DNA from: Aliiroseovarius subalbicans
GTDB taxonomy: Bacteria > Pseudomonadota > Alphaproteobacteria > Rhodobacterales > Rhodobacteraceae
DNA: 64,000 bases
NCBI RefSeq assembly: GCF_022678625.1
Contig: NZ_JALBYQ010000001.1
Coordinates: 1,325,895-1,389,894, forward strand
Direction of reading: 5' to 3'
This document shows, piece after piece, positions 17,159 to 26,488 of this stretch (the first letter of the stretch is position 1; the number at the start of each line of letters is the position of its first letter). The translations under genes were made by a program, and so were the position numbers. Under the pieces are notes generated by a model that did not search any database, was not told the origin of the DNA, and saw only the letters and a list, made by a program, of their open reading frames with translations.

Positions 17159-18154
17159 ATGGCCGCAAGCTATCTGCAAAGCTCGATGGACAAGATCCCC
17201 GAGGCGCGTGATTCAAAGCTGATCGAGCTTTGCATCAACCCCGACGGCACGCTGTGGGCCGAGTTTCAGGGCGATCACTTCATGCGGCCCGTCAACCAGC
17301 GGCTCTCGCAGAACGAGATCAAAGACCTTGGCAATCAGATTGCTTCCGCCGCGAACACCACGCTCAGCCGTACCAAGCCGATTGTGTCGGTCAGCATCAC
17401 CTACCGTGACCGCCCCATCCGCGCGCAAGTCATCCAGCCTCCCGCCGTTGATGGCGGTTATGCGATCTCCCTACGGTTCTTTGCGGACCTGCCGCTGGAG
17501 CAGATCAAGCTGTCCTACCTATTCGGGAAAGAACGCAGCAACGAGGGCGCAAGGCGCAAGCGCAATGCCGAGCTGCGTGATGTTGTGGCCACGGGCGACA
17601 TCGATGCGGCGATCAAGTTTTGCGTTACCTACAAGCTCAACATGATCGTGTCCGGCGGAACCTCGACGGGCAAGACCGTCACGGCGCGAAAGATCCTCTC
17701 ATTCGTCCCCGCTGACGAGCGTATCATCACCATTGAAGAGGCGGCCGAGCTGCGCCCGACGCAGCCAAATGTCGTCACGCTGATGTCTGACCGCGACGAA
17801 GCCATCCGCAGCGCTGATGTCCTGCTGACCTCTTCCCTGCGCATGCGGCCTGACCGCATCGTCCTGGGCGAAGTGCGCGGCAAGGAGGCCATGACCTTCC
17901 TCGAGGCCATCAACACCGGGCATGGCGGCTCTCTCACCACGCTCCACGCCGAAACACCGCAACTGGCTGTTCAACGCTTGGCGATCGCCGCCCTAAAAAC
18001 CAATGTGCCCATGACCTACCAGGACATGAACGACTACATCACCCGCTCGATCGATGTGATCATTCAAGCCGGTCGTCATCACGGCGCGCGCGGTATCACC
18101 GAATTCTACCTGCCGATTGATCCGGCCCTAGCAAAGGAAACAGCCAATGTTTGA
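17159..18154 (+). CDS. virB11: VirB11-like traffic ATPase
   Basis: A 331-residue hexameric secretion ATPase of the VirB11/GspE group. Walker A is GGTSTGKT (residues 166-173), the Asp box is around ERIITIEEAAEL, the Walker B region is RIVLGEVRG, and the His box is GGSLTTLHA. The N-terminal domain begins at once with no membrane segment, so the protein is cytoplasmic and membrane-associated, switching the T4SS between pilus building and DNA export. Its stop overlaps the start of a tiny DUF4177 gene by 8 bases. Confidence 0.95.
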   Translation: MAASYLQSSMDKIPEARDSKLIELCINPDGTLWAEFQGDHFMRPVNQRLSQNEIKDLGNQIASAANTTLSRTKPIVSVSITYRDRPIRAQVIQPPAVDGGYAISLRFFADLPLEQIKLSYLFGKERSNEGARRKRNAELRDVVATGDIDAAIKFCVTYKLNMIVSGGTSTGKTVTARKILSFVPADERIITIEEAAELRPTQPNVVTLMSDRDEAIRSADVLLTSSLRMRPDRIVLGEVRGKEAMTFLEAINTGHGGSLTTLHAETPQLAVQRLAIAALKTNVPMTYQDMNDYITRSIDVIIQAGRHHGARGITEFYLPIDPALAKETANV

Positions 18155-18323
18155 ATACAAGATTGAACAGATCAACACCGCGAAAACAAAGCCACCGAAG
18201 GTCGAGGCACAGCTGACCGCCCTTGGTCAGGATGGCTGGGAGCTCGTCTCGGTCGTGCCAGATTTCGATGGCGAACACATCCTAAAGGCCTTCCTGAAGC
18301 GGCGCACTGGCGCAAGCGCCTAA
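18147..18323 (+). CDS. DUF4177 family small protein between virB11 and virB6
   Basis: A 58-residue protein starting MFEYKIEQINTAK and carrying the GWELVSVVPDF block characteristic of DUF4177, a small domain of unknown function often found alone. It has an alpha/beta pattern with no signal or membrane segment. ATG overlaps the end of virB11 (ATGTTTGA), and 20 bases separate it from virB6, which has its own GAGGAG site. Its place in the middle of a T4SS operon suggests a small cytoplasmic accessory, but nothing shows what it does. Confidence 0.8.
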   Translation: MFEYKIEQINTAKTKPPKVEAQLTALGQDGWELVSVVPDFDGEHILKAFLKRRTGASA

Positions 18324-18343
18324 ACCTTACCGAGGAGACTCCG

Positions 18344-19342
18344 ATGGGCGTCGTCACCTGGATGGTTGAGACAACCGACAACTTTCTGGCAGACGCAGCC
18401 CAAACCACTTTTGGCAACGTCGCGGGGCAGCTCGGCGGCGTCATCGCCGTGGCCTCGACGCTCGCCGTGATCGGCGTCTTCCTCAACATGATGTTTCAAT
18501 ACAAATCCATGGACGGCCGGACCACCTTCTGGTTCGCCCTCAAGCTCATGCTCATCTCCCTCTTTGCGATGAACTGGGTCCAATTCAACGCGGTGGCCAG
18601 CGCGCTGATCGATGGGCTCGACCAGCTCGCGGGCGGCATGGTGGCAGGACTTGGCGGCGGCGGTGCAGGTGCTTCCTACTTTGCCGAAGCCTTCGACGAC
18701 CTCATCGAAGAATTCGGCGACTATTTGAACGCGGCCGGTGACAACATGCATTGGATGGCCGGGGCCCTCATCGGCGCGATCGGCGCATTCCTCCTCGGCG
18801 TCATCGGCGCGCTCTGTGGCCTTGTCCTGATCTTCGCCAAGATCATGCTGGCCTTCATGATCGGCATCGCCCCAATCATGATCGCCCTTTCGCTGTTCGA
18901 CGTCAGCAAGGACTATTTCCACCGCTGGCTGTCCAGCACGGTATCTTACGCGCTCTACCCCCTCGTGATCGCGGGGGTATTCTCGACGGTCGTCGGCATG
19001 TCGCGCTCGCTCATGACCGAGCTCGGAGATCCCTCCGGAGCCAGCAACATCGGTGCGCTGGTGCCCTTCTTCATGATGATGTTCCTCGCGGGCGGCATGA
19101 TCATCGCCACCCCGCTGATCGTGCGTTCTATCTCTGGTAACCTCATGATGGCTGGCCCGCCGAGCATTCCCGGGCCAGGTGGATTCGCAAAGGGCTTGAT
19201 CGGCACCAAAGGCTCACGGGCGCGGGCACGGTTTGGGACCAGATCAAATGCAGAGATCGCTGGGGCTGGGATACGGCAGGCTGGCGGTGCCACTGTTTCG
19301 ATGGCTCAGCGCGTGGCGGAAAGGGCGAAGCGACTGAAATAA
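18344..19342 (+). CDS. virB6: VirB6/TrbL-like polytopic inner-membrane protein
   Basis: A 332-residue protein with about six to seven membrane helices and the VirB6/TrbL features: a long N-terminal hydrophobic region, glycine-rich loops (AGGMVAGLGGGGAG), and a cluster of close helices around LGVIGALCGLVLIFAKIMLAFMIG. The C-terminus is basic and cytoplasmic. It forms part of the DNA translocation channel. A GAGGAG ribosome site lies 9 bases before the ATG. It is the last gene of the virB transcript; the next gene converges from the other strand 89 bases on. Confidence 0.9.
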   Translation: MGVVTWMVETTDNFLADAAQTTFGNVAGQLGGVIAVASTLAVIGVFLNMMFQYKSMDGRTTFWFALKLMLISLFAMNWVQFNAVASALIDGLDQLAGGMVAGLGGGGAGASYFAEAFDDLIEEFGDYLNAAGDNMHWMAGALIGAIGAFLLGVIGALCGLVLIFAKIMLAFMIGIAPIMIALSLFDVSKDYFHRWLSSTVSYALYPLVIAGVFSTVVGMSRSLMTELGDPSGASNIGALVPFFMMMFLAGGMIIATPLIVRSISGNLMMAGPPSIPGPGGFAKGLIGTKGSRARARFGTRSNAEIAGAGIRQAGGATVSMAQRVAERAKRLK

Positions 19343-19431
19343 AGATGATGGGCCAATCCCGCCTTTCAACGCAACAGCGAGCTTCCATGGTGCGACTCAA
19401 TACTCCCGCCATTTTGTAGACCAGAGCTATT

Positions 19432-22400
19432 TCAGTCTGGCATGTTGACGATCTCTACCCCTTCGATACAGTCTCTTGCCAGCTCGACCAGATGCGCGTG
19501 ATGCGTGAAGAGGATTGCTTGCCCGTTCGCGCCGATTTCGGCGCAGAGTTGCAAGGCCGCTCGTGCCCGCGCATCGTCAAAAGTTTCCATGATGTCGTCG
19601 AGGACCATCGGCAGTGGCCCCGGCTCGCGCACAAAGCTGCGATATCCGGCAAGACGCAACGCAAAGTACAACTGACCCATTGTGCCCGTCGACATCTGTT
19701 CCACAGGAACCGCGTTTCCATCCGGCTGAATGCCAACGAGCTTTTCACCTTCGGTCTGTGTCCAGACATCAACGCCGGTCCACGCCGGGGTGGTCATGGT
19801 GACAAAAGCCTCTTCGACGTCGCGCAGCATGCTGCCGCGCCGCTCTGCCGCAAGGCGACGCAAGGCCCCTCGTGCCGCCAGTACTCCGAGACGAGCCACG
19901 GCCGCCTGACGTGCGCCGCTCCGTAGCTCTTCCAGCAGTGTCGCTTGTTCAGTCGCGAGATCGCTGCGGTCGGCGGCCTGAAAGGCTTCCCGATACAACC
20001 GGTCAGCTTCCCGTTGAGCGTCGCGGGCACTGTCGCGGGTGAGCTGTACGTCTTGCAGCGCCTGTTCAAGCTCTGTCGCGCGCGTGACGTCAGGCATCCG
20101 GCCCAGTTCCTCTGCGAAAAGATCGGCGTCTATGCCTTCATGGGCTTTTTGGCGATCGCGTTCTGCCATTGCCTTTTCCGTGCGCAGACGATCACGTTCA
20201 ACCAGCTTTGCAACACGATCGCGCGGCACCAAGTCCTGACCACCTTGCCCTTCGAAACAAGAGGCTAGATCGGTGTTCGCATCCTGCCGCTCGGTCTCTG
20301 CGCGACGTTTGGAATGGTCAAGTTCATCCCGTCGCGATGCGGCCTCTGCCCGTTTTTCGACCGCCCGCGTGGCTAAAGTTTGGCGCGAACGCGCGCGGTC
20401 GATGATCTGGATAGGATCTGCACCTGCCTCGTTCTCAGGTTCCCCCAAAACTCGGGTCAAGCGCTCTGCGCTATCTGCAAGCGCGACGATCGCTTGCTCC
20501 AAGGCCCCAATCCGTACTGAAAGCTTTTTGTACTCTCCATAGAGCTGCTGCAGGCTGCGCAGGTGCGGCAAAGCGGCTCGAATACCCTCAAGCGAACGAT
20601 CCGGCAACGGCAATGCAGCAGTCAACTGTTCAAGCTTATTCAAAGCTGTGTCGAAATCGTCGCGCGCTTGCTCTGCCTTGTTGTCCAGCTCGGCAATGAT
20701 CTTCTCGCTATACTGCCATTTGGCCCAGGCCTCGCGATCGCTCTCTTCCAACGTGAGCGCGCGCTGAACCTGCGTGGGCAGATCACCTTGCGCGGCGTCA
20801 TCTCCGAGGGGACGCGCCGCTGCGATCAACGCATCGCGAGCCCCCTCCTGTTGGACAAGACGGTCTTTCAACGCTTTTTCAGCACTGGAAAGATCGGCCG
20901 CAGCTTCGGCCGCCGTCGTCAAAGCCTGTTGGCGTGCGTTGAAGGCCGAAGGGGGCGTGCCTGCTTCAAACCCCAGTGCCGGCGCCAATCTGGAACAGCG
21001 TTCTGACAAGCGGTCATGTTGTGCAATCAAGTCGTCGTGACGGGTCTTTGCGGTTTCATGCCGGACTTCGGCGCTCCGCACCTTTCCTTGTGCCGCTAGC
21101 AGCCGCTGCCGAGCCTCAGCCCCCGTAAGATAATGTGCTCGGGCGCTGTCATCAGCGTACATCGCCGCCTCGAACTGTTCAGCCGTCTCAGCCGTCAGAT
21201 CGCCCCGATGCTGCTGCCATTCGATGTCACGCTGACGCCGCGTCTCTTCTGTCTTGACGATGTCAACGGCGTCAGGTGCGGCCTCCTGCGTAGTTAGATC
21301 TGCCCGCGCCTCCACCAACTCAGCTACGCGGGCCTCGCGGTCTTTTCGGGCCGACGCAAGATCGGCAGTCAGGGTTGCCCAATCCCGACTGACTTCGTCG
21401 AGCGTTTCTCGCGCAGGTAGGCCTGCTGCAACAAGGTCCGTCCAAGACTGCGGCAGACCAGCTGTGACCTTGGTCAGACGCGCCAAAGCTTGGCTATGGG
21501 CTACCTCGAATGCGGACATATCCGCCACGGCCTTCCAATTATCAAAGGTGGCTCTCAGAGCCGTCAAATCTTGCGGTTCAGAGGGCGCTTTGCCTTGTTG
21601 GATACGGGCTGCTTCAACGGCCTCCCTTGCAGCATCGGCCGAAAGACTGGCCGTCAAGCACTCCTGCACTGCGGCCGCAAGTTCCTCAAGATCGCTCGGC
21701 TCTAGGGCAACTGTGGATACCGGCGCGTCTGGCACCCCGAGAAGTCCTAGAGCTTTATCTATTTGTCTTCTGAGTTTATCCTGATCTTCGCAGCGGCGCT
21801 CCAGATCAGCCCGCGCCGTGCTGGCGCGCCCAATTAGCGGTGCGCCATCAACGGTTAGTTGATCGAGCCGCTCCAACTCAGCCGTCAACGGCTGGGCCAG
21901 CTTGTCGACCGGGTGGTCTGCGATGATCTGATCTTGTTTGGCGATCTCTTCTTCTGCTTCTCTGATCCGGACTGTCTGAGCCGCGATTTTCTCGACAAGG
22001 CCTGCCACACGCTCTGCCGCATCGGGAGGGAGGTCGGGACCGACGGGTGAATCGACCAGAGCTTCGGTCAGTTGCCCCATCTCCTCGGTCCGATCATACC
22101 AGACCTCCGCAGCCTTCGACGCCGCTTGTCTTTGATAAGCTTGTCGAAGATCAGCATCGGCAGTTTCGAAATCGGCTAATGTTCGGTCACGATCGTGACG
22201 CAGGTTGCGCTCTCGCTCGGTCGTCAAGCGATCAGCCCGCAATTCGCGGCCAATCTCCTTGAGGCGATCACTACCGGTCTTCAAAACCGTACCCCGGCCA
22301 CGTTTCTTGTAGAATCTGTCGGCCTGCTCCGCCAACGAATCCAGCGCTTGAGCCATCCCTGTCAGGCCGGAGAGACCTGCATGCAGGAGTTGGCCAAGGT

Positions 22401-22839
22401 CCCCCTGCGCTCCGGCAATCCGCTCACCGCCTTCGCGCAAACCTTTCTCATTGAGTGAAAACCGTTCCTCATAGGTGTCTTGCGTGAGGCCGTACAGAGC
22501 ACCCGATAGGATCGCCTCGTTGATTGGACGGTCATTCGCGTCCAGGAGCGATTGGGTTCTCTTACTGTTGCGACGAAAGACCATGGTTCCTCGTTCAGGC
22601 AGATCAAGTTCTGCGCCCACAACAAGATCACTTCGATCGAACCGGAAGGCATAGGGATGCGCCCCGCCCTTGAAACCAAAAAGCAGTTCCAGAAAACCAT
22701 TGAAGGCGGTGGACTTGCCTGCCTCGTTCTGGCCAAAAATTACCGTGACGTCGGGCATGCCTTCGGCAGGTTTCGGAAAAGAAATGTCCGCGTCTTTGAA
22801 GCGCCCATAACGGATCAGATCTAACCGGTTCAGCCTCAT
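19432..22839 (-). CDS. SbcC/YhaN-like coiled-coil ATPase
   Basis: A 1135-residue SMC/Rad50-type ATPase resembling YhaN and SbcC. Walker A is FGQNEAGKST (about residues 35-44) after the family start MRLNRLDLIRYGRFKDADI. About 850 residues of heptad-rich coiled coil follow, broken near the middle. The C-terminal lobe holds the signature STGTMGQLYFALRLA (about 1045) and Walker B PMVLDDIMETFDD (about 1077-1089), then a H-loop LFTHHAH. No CxxC zinc hook is seen in the middle, as in YhaN rather than SbcC. It overlaps the nuclease gene before it by 4 bases. The pair should form an Mre11-Rad50-like DNA end-processing complex; here it is coupled to an RloC-like gene, which suggests a defence role. Confidence 0.88.
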   Translation of the reverse strand: MRLNRLDLIRYGRFKDADISFPKPAEGMPDVTVIFGQNEAGKSTAFNGFLELLFGFKGGAHPYAFRFDRSDLVVGAELDLPERGTMVFRRNSKRTQSLLDANDRPINEAILSGALYGLTQDTYEERFSLNEKGLREGGERIAGAQGDLGQLLHAGLSGLTGMAQALDSLAEQADRFYKKRGRGTVLKTGSDRLKEIGRELRADRLTTERERNLRHDRDRTLADFETADADLRQAYQRQAASKAAEVWYDRTEEMGQLTEALVDSPVGPDLPPDAAERVAGLVEKIAAQTVRIREAEEEIAKQDQIIADHPVDKLAQPLTAELERLDQLTVDGAPLIGRASTARADLERRCEDQDKLRRQIDKALGLLGVPDAPVSTVALEPSDLEELAAAVQECLTASLSADAAREAVEAARIQQGKAPSEPQDLTALRATFDNWKAVADMSAFEVAHSQALARLTKVTAGLPQSWTDLVAAGLPARETLDEVSRDWATLTADLASARKDREARVAELVEARADLTTQEAAPDAVDIVKTEETRRQRDIEWQQHRGDLTAETAEQFEAAMYADDSARAHYLTGAEARQRLLAAQGKVRSAEVRHETAKTRHDDLIAQHDRLSERCSRLAPALGFEAGTPPSAFNARQQALTTAAEAAADLSSAEKALKDRLVQQEGARDALIAAARPLGDDAAQGDLPTQVQRALTLEESDREAWAKWQYSEKIIAELDNKAEQARDDFDTALNKLEQLTAALPLPDRSLEGIRAALPHLRSLQQLYGEYKKLSVRIGALEQAIVALADSAERLTRVLGEPENEAGADPIQIIDRARSRQTLATRAVEKRAEAASRRDELDHSKRRAETERQDANTDLASCFEGQGGQDLVPRDRVAKLVERDRLRTEKAMAERDRQKAHEGIDADLFAEELGRMPDVTRATELEQALQDVQLTRDSARDAQREADRLYREAFQAADRSDLATEQATLLEELRSGARQAAVARLGVLAARGALRRLAAERRGSMLRDVEEAFVTMTTPAWTGVDVWTQTEGEKLVGIQPDGNAVPVEQMSTGTMGQLYFALRLAGYRSFVREPGPLPMVLDDIMETFDDARARAALQLCAEIGANGQAILFTHHAHLVELARDCIEGVEIVNMPD

Positions 22840-24017
22840 TGCGACTTACCCGCGTGCAGTGTCAGAGAGACTTCGGCAATCGCTTCCTCGAGAAGCGCAT
22901 CCAGACTGTCCTCAGCAACCTCGTCTGTGATTTCTGACGGCATAGCGAGACGCAGCTCTTCGAGCTGTAGCAGAGCGGCCTGTCGAAAACCTTCTTCGGC
23001 CAATTCCTCGTGCATAAGGCGAACCAGATCATCGGTCTCGGTACCGGCTTGGCTGACCGGCGGGGCAGATCTGACCTTGTCGAGGAATACGCCGTCAATA
23101 GTCTCCAGCACTTCTGATGCCAGTTCTGTCACAAGTTCGGTGCTGTATCGATCCGAGGTGACGTGGAGGCGCACCGCCACATCGTGCCCAGGCACTTGCG
23201 CGGTCAACAACCCGTCGCGCAAATTTCTCAGAACCTCCTGCTGGTCAGAACAGGCACTGAGGTCCAAAGAGCATTCGGAAAAGCCAAGGCGGCCAACAGC
23301 GCGGCGTTCGAACTCCGGCGCCCTCTTGTCCAGCGACACAAAGGTCACCGTGCCACCATTGCGCTCGCCAAAGTGACGCGGTTGCGGGATGCCTGGCATA
23401 ACCGCCAGAACCGGTCCATCAACTCGCTCAAATGGTGCGTGAATGTGTCCCAGACACCAAAGATCGAAACCATGCGCCATGAGGTCCGCTTCGGCGCAGG
23501 GCGCATAGGGATCATGACCTGGGGCACCATTCAAGGAGGTGTGCATCAACCCAATATTGCGTTTTCCCGGAACTGGACCTGGGTAGTCAGGTAGGAAGCT
23601 CTTCGACACATGCGCCGTATCGAAGGACAGACCATGGAATGCTGCATCACCGATTTCAACCGTGGGAGCGCCTTTGTGCAAAAGATGGATGTTTGGCCCC
23701 AAGTCTCCATGTGCATTGTGATCCAACAGCGCATCATGGTTGCCCCTGATCAGCACCGTGGGAACGCCAGCTTCTGAGGCACGCACCAACTGAGTAATCA
23801 GGAAGGCGCGGGATTTAAGATCCGGGTAACCATTGTCAAAAATGTCACCCGCCAGCACAAACGCATCGACCTGCTCCGATATTGACAGATCAACGATCTC
23901 GACAAGGGTATCACGGCTGGCCTGCTTCAAACGATCTCCGAGGTTGGGATTGCGTAGTGCTACAGATCTTATGGGTGATCCGAGGTGAAGGTCAGCTGAA
24001 ACTAGCAGGCGCATCAT
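22836..24017 (-). CDS. SbcD/YhaO-like metallophosphoesterase nuclease
   Basis: A 393-residue Mre11/SbcD-type nuclease. All metal motifs are in order: SADLHLGSP (residues 7-15), AGDIFDNG (about 56), RGNHDALL (about 95), GLMHTS (about 160) and LGHIHAPF (about 189). The C-terminal third is helical and should hold the ATPase coiled coil, as in Mre11. Either of two adjacent ATG codons can start it; the first overlaps the upstream stop as ATGA. The gene lies between the RloC-like gene and the SbcC/YhaN-like gene with 4-base overlaps on both sides, so the three products are made together. YhaO-YhaN pairs are known in Firmicutes as DNA repair factors; a conjugative-element version tied to a tRNase-like ATPase is not one I know. 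Confidence 0.9.
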   Translation of the reverse strand: MMRLLVSADLHLGSPIRSVALRNPNLGDRLKQASRDTLVEIVDLSISEQVDAFVLAGDIFDNGYPDLKSRAFLITQLVRASEAGVPTVLIRGNHDALLDHNAHGDLGPNIHLLHKGAPTVEIGDAAFHGLSFDTAHVSKSFLPDYPGPVPGKRNIGLMHTSLNGAPGHDPYAPCAEADLMAHGFDLWCLGHIHAPFERVDGPVLAVMPGIPQPRHFGERNGGTVTFVSLDKRAPEFERRAVGRLGFSECSLDLSACSDQQEVLRNLRDGLLTAQVPGHDVAVRLHVTSDRYSTELVTELASEVLETIDGVFLDKVRSAPPVSQAGTETDDLVRLMHEELAEEGFRQAALLQLEELRLAMPSEITDEVAEDSLDALLEEAIAEVSLTLHAGKSQ

Positions 24018-26284
24018 GCTCCATCCGCCTCCTGTACAATGATATCTTGATCTTCGACATCGGCTGCGATTTCTAAAGGTAGCGGAATGTAGTCATCACC
24101 CATCATCATCTTGTAGTGCCCGCCATGACCTGACTCTTCAAAAATCCTCTGGAAAACAGCGAGGTAACGATCAATTTGGCCTGGGTCACAAGCCAGGTAG
24201 AGGTCATCGGGAGCAAAGTGCGATCCATCGTTGATCCACGACAGCAAGGAACTGCAGACCATTTTGTCTTTGCCCTCGAAGCTGTCGATAATCGTCTCAG
24301 GCGTTATGCCGCCGTAGAACTTGAAGTAGTGTTCGAGAATTCTTCTAGTGACGTTCTGGATCGCGGTATCCGACGGCGGTTTTTGCCGAACCTCGCGCCA
24401 AAGTAGCTCATAGCTCGATTTGATCGGGTTCTCGTTAAACGACACGAGCTGTGAGCACTCCGATGTCTTACGCACAACCCAAAATGTCTCATCACTTCTC
24501 GCCGTGGCAGCGCTGCGCTTTTTATCGAAAGTCACTTCCTTGTGGAAATAGATATTGTGTGTGAGTACAAACACCTGCTTGATTGGGCTTGTGCCCGTAC
24601 GCATTTCGGCGACGATGTTTTTAATCAGATTGCAGACGATGAAAAGTATGTCTGCGTCAAGGCTCGAAACGGGATCATCGAACACAACAACTTTGTCATT
24701 CGTGCCGCCGCTTGAGCTGAACGACCCCCCGACCAGATAAAAGAAATATAGGAAAGTAATGAAGGACTTCTCGCCTTCACTCAGCGTCCGTTTCGCGTCG
24801 CTACCGTCCGCGCGTTTGACTTCATAGAAACCGCTATCCTCGCCTTCTGCGAGATGAAAATTAGTGAACCCAAATGACTTCAGAAGCTTGTTGATAGCGT
24901 CAATCGTTGGCTTGATGCTTGTAATCTGACGCTCATTTTCTTCTATCTCCTTCTGCTTGGCCTCCAAGTTTGTTGTTTCGGCCTCAATCTTGCCGCTTAG
25001 CGATGTGATCGCTTTGTCGAGAACACCAGTCTCCGCCATGTATCTATCGTAGGTGGCCTTCGTATCTTCGAGCAAGCGCTTCCAAATCTGGGACGTCAGT
25101 TCCTTCTTGCGAGCGGCAAGATTGTCGATGGTATCGTTGTTTGCTTTGACTTTCGCGTTGGCCGTACCGATGTGCGCATTCACCACAGCAAATAGCGGGG
25201 CTGTGTCGGTGAGTGCCGCAGGGGCGCTTGGTTCTTTTCGCTTGGCAGAGATGTGCTCTACATTGCTATCAAGAGCAAGGCGAAGGGCGGCGATGTCCTT
25301 CTTGAAAGCCTCGCGGTCGAGGTACGGTGAATCAACAACGTCGGCGGCGTTGTAGCCAATCAGCAAACCACTTGAAGCATCCGTGTAATCGGAAAGCAGT
25401 TTGTCGATGTCCGCTAGGTCATTGATGTAAGTCTCGTCGAAATACGCCTCCAGGCTCTGTTTGAAGGCTGCATCGGTCTTCTGCTGGCAGAACGGGCACT
25501 GGCCTTTCAATTGATCGAAATACTGCCGCCCTTGCTGTACCCAGTCACTGTTGCCGAGCGTTTCGATCAGGGCAGCGATATCCACATCTTTTTTGCCAAT
25601 GATCTTTTTCTTGAGGATCGCATCACCTTCCAGCGCCTGTATCTTTGAACTGTCCTGATCGGGCAAAGCGGTTGCCGTTCTCAGAGTTCCTGAGAAGACG
25701 ATCTCCGCGTCTTTGCGGAGTTCAACTATCTCCTTCAAAGTCGCGATGTTGCTTGAGGCCTCTATCAGATAGCGATCGCGGAATTTTTTCTTGTCGCTGT
25801 TAAGGCCACTGAAGGCATCTTTCAGTTCACTGAAATTTCCCTTTGCGTCCCAGACATCCAGCAAGAGCTGTGTATCTAGCGTTTCGCGTTCTTTCTTTTT
25901 TCCGCTTTCTCCATCCTCCCCAATTAGGACTTTTCGGAGGTTTCTAAGCTTAGCATCGATCGTATCGGCCTCGCCCTTAAGAGTCTTGATCCTTGTTGCG
26001 ACCTTGACGTTCTCGCCGAAGGTGTAGATACCCTTGATGCTGCTTTCTGCATCGAAATGCTTTTCGACAAAATCTTTGTTGTATACGCGGGCTTCTAACG
26101 CTGTCCCACCTGTCCAGGATATTTCGCAATCGGGAAAACTTCCCGAGCCTTCGACCACGCGAGAGATTGTTGTCTTGCCTGATCCGTTAGAGCCAAAGAT
26201 GTAATTGAGCTTCTTTAACCCTTCGAGCTTGGTGCCTGTGGCATCATACGCACCTTCATTCGCCAAAAATATACTTTCAATCAT
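24014..26284 (-). CDS. AAA_13 ATPase resembling the RloC/PrrC anticodon nuclease family
   Basis: A 756-residue ABC-type ATPase of the AAA_13 family. Walker A is GSNGSGKT (residues 31-38), signature LSEGEKSF (501-508), Walker B VVVFDDPVSSLD (532-543) and the H-loop His is at 576 (VFVLTHN). Coiled coils separate the halves, with a CPFC pair at 263-266 that looks like a Rad50/RloC zinc-hook half. After the ATPase, a C-terminal region of about 180 residues carries R647-x3-E651 and H689 (WINDGSH), which resembles the Arg-Glu-His triad reported for PrrC/RloC tRNases. If real, the protein would cut tRNA anticodon loops when activated by DNA damage or infection. It heads a coupled operon with SbcD- and SbcC-like genes. 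The AAA_13 assignment is firm; nuclease activity is inferred. Confidence 0.82.
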   Translation of the reverse strand: MIESIFLANEGAYDATGTKLEGLKKLNYIFGSNGSGKTTISRVVEGSGSFPDCEISWTGGTALEARVYNKDFVEKHFDAESSIKGIYTFGENVKVATRIKTLKGEADTIDAKLRNLRKVLIGEDGESGKKKERETLDTQLLLDVWDAKGNFSELKDAFSGLNSDKKKFRDRYLIEASSNIATLKEIVELRKDAEIVFSGTLRTATALPDQDSSKIQALEGDAILKKKIIGKKDVDIAALIETLGNSDWVQQGRQYFDQLKGQCPFCQQKTDAAFKQSLEAYFDETYINDLADIDKLLSDYTDASSGLLIGYNAADVVDSPYLDREAFKKDIAALRLALDSNVEHISAKRKEPSAPAALTDTAPLFAVVNAHIGTANAKVKANNDTIDNLAARKKELTSQIWKRLLEDTKATYDRYMAETGVLDKAITSLSGKIEAETTNLEAKQKEIEENERQITSIKPTIDAINKLLKSFGFTNFHLAEGEDSGFYEVKRADGSDAKRTLSEGEKSFITFLYFFYLVGGSFSSSGGTNDKVVVFDDPVSSLDADILFIVCNLIKNIVAEMRTGTSPIKQVFVLTHNIYFHKEVTFDKKRSAATARSDETFWVVRKTSECSQLVSFNENPIKSSYELLWREVRQKPPSDTAIQNVTRRILEHYFKFYGGITPETIIDSFEGKDKMVCSSLLSWINDGSHFAPDDLYLACDPGQIDRYLAVFQRIFEESGHGGHYKMMMGDDYIPLPLEIAADVEDQDIIVQEADGA

Positions 26285-26302
26285 TCAGACTTCTCAGCAA
26301 TA

Positions 26303-26329
26303 AAATGAAACCGTCGAATCCTGCGACGG
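26303..26329 (-). terminator. Terminator-like hairpin after virD4
   Basis: CCGTCG (26311-26316) pairs with CGACGG (26324-26329) around a 7-base loop, and on the minus strand is followed by TTTCATTTTATT. It lies between the end of the mobC-relaxase-virD4 operon and the start of the AAA_13 gene, so it likely ends the former; the stem is short. Confidence 0.5.
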
Positions 26330-26488
26330 CTAGAGGTTATCCCTCACCGTCGCATTCGATCACATATCATGCAATCATAGCGTGTTGGTAGAAGGCAAAC
26401 TTTGGCCACCCTGACCGACGCACAGCAGGCTCAGAATTGAGTTGAACCGGTATTGCTTGGATACTCCGGAATGTTTCGTGACTTGCCG

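Noticed and set aside
19343-19431. Bidirectional terminator between virB6 and the SbcC/YhaN-like gene
   Set aside because: Only a weak stem CCAGA/TCTGG overlapping the stop codon and no T tract; not supported.
24014-26284. Calling the AAA_13 gene prrC
   Set aside because: PrrC lies within a type I hsd operon and has no zinc-hook CPFC; neither fits here, so RloC-like is the better, still tentative, name.
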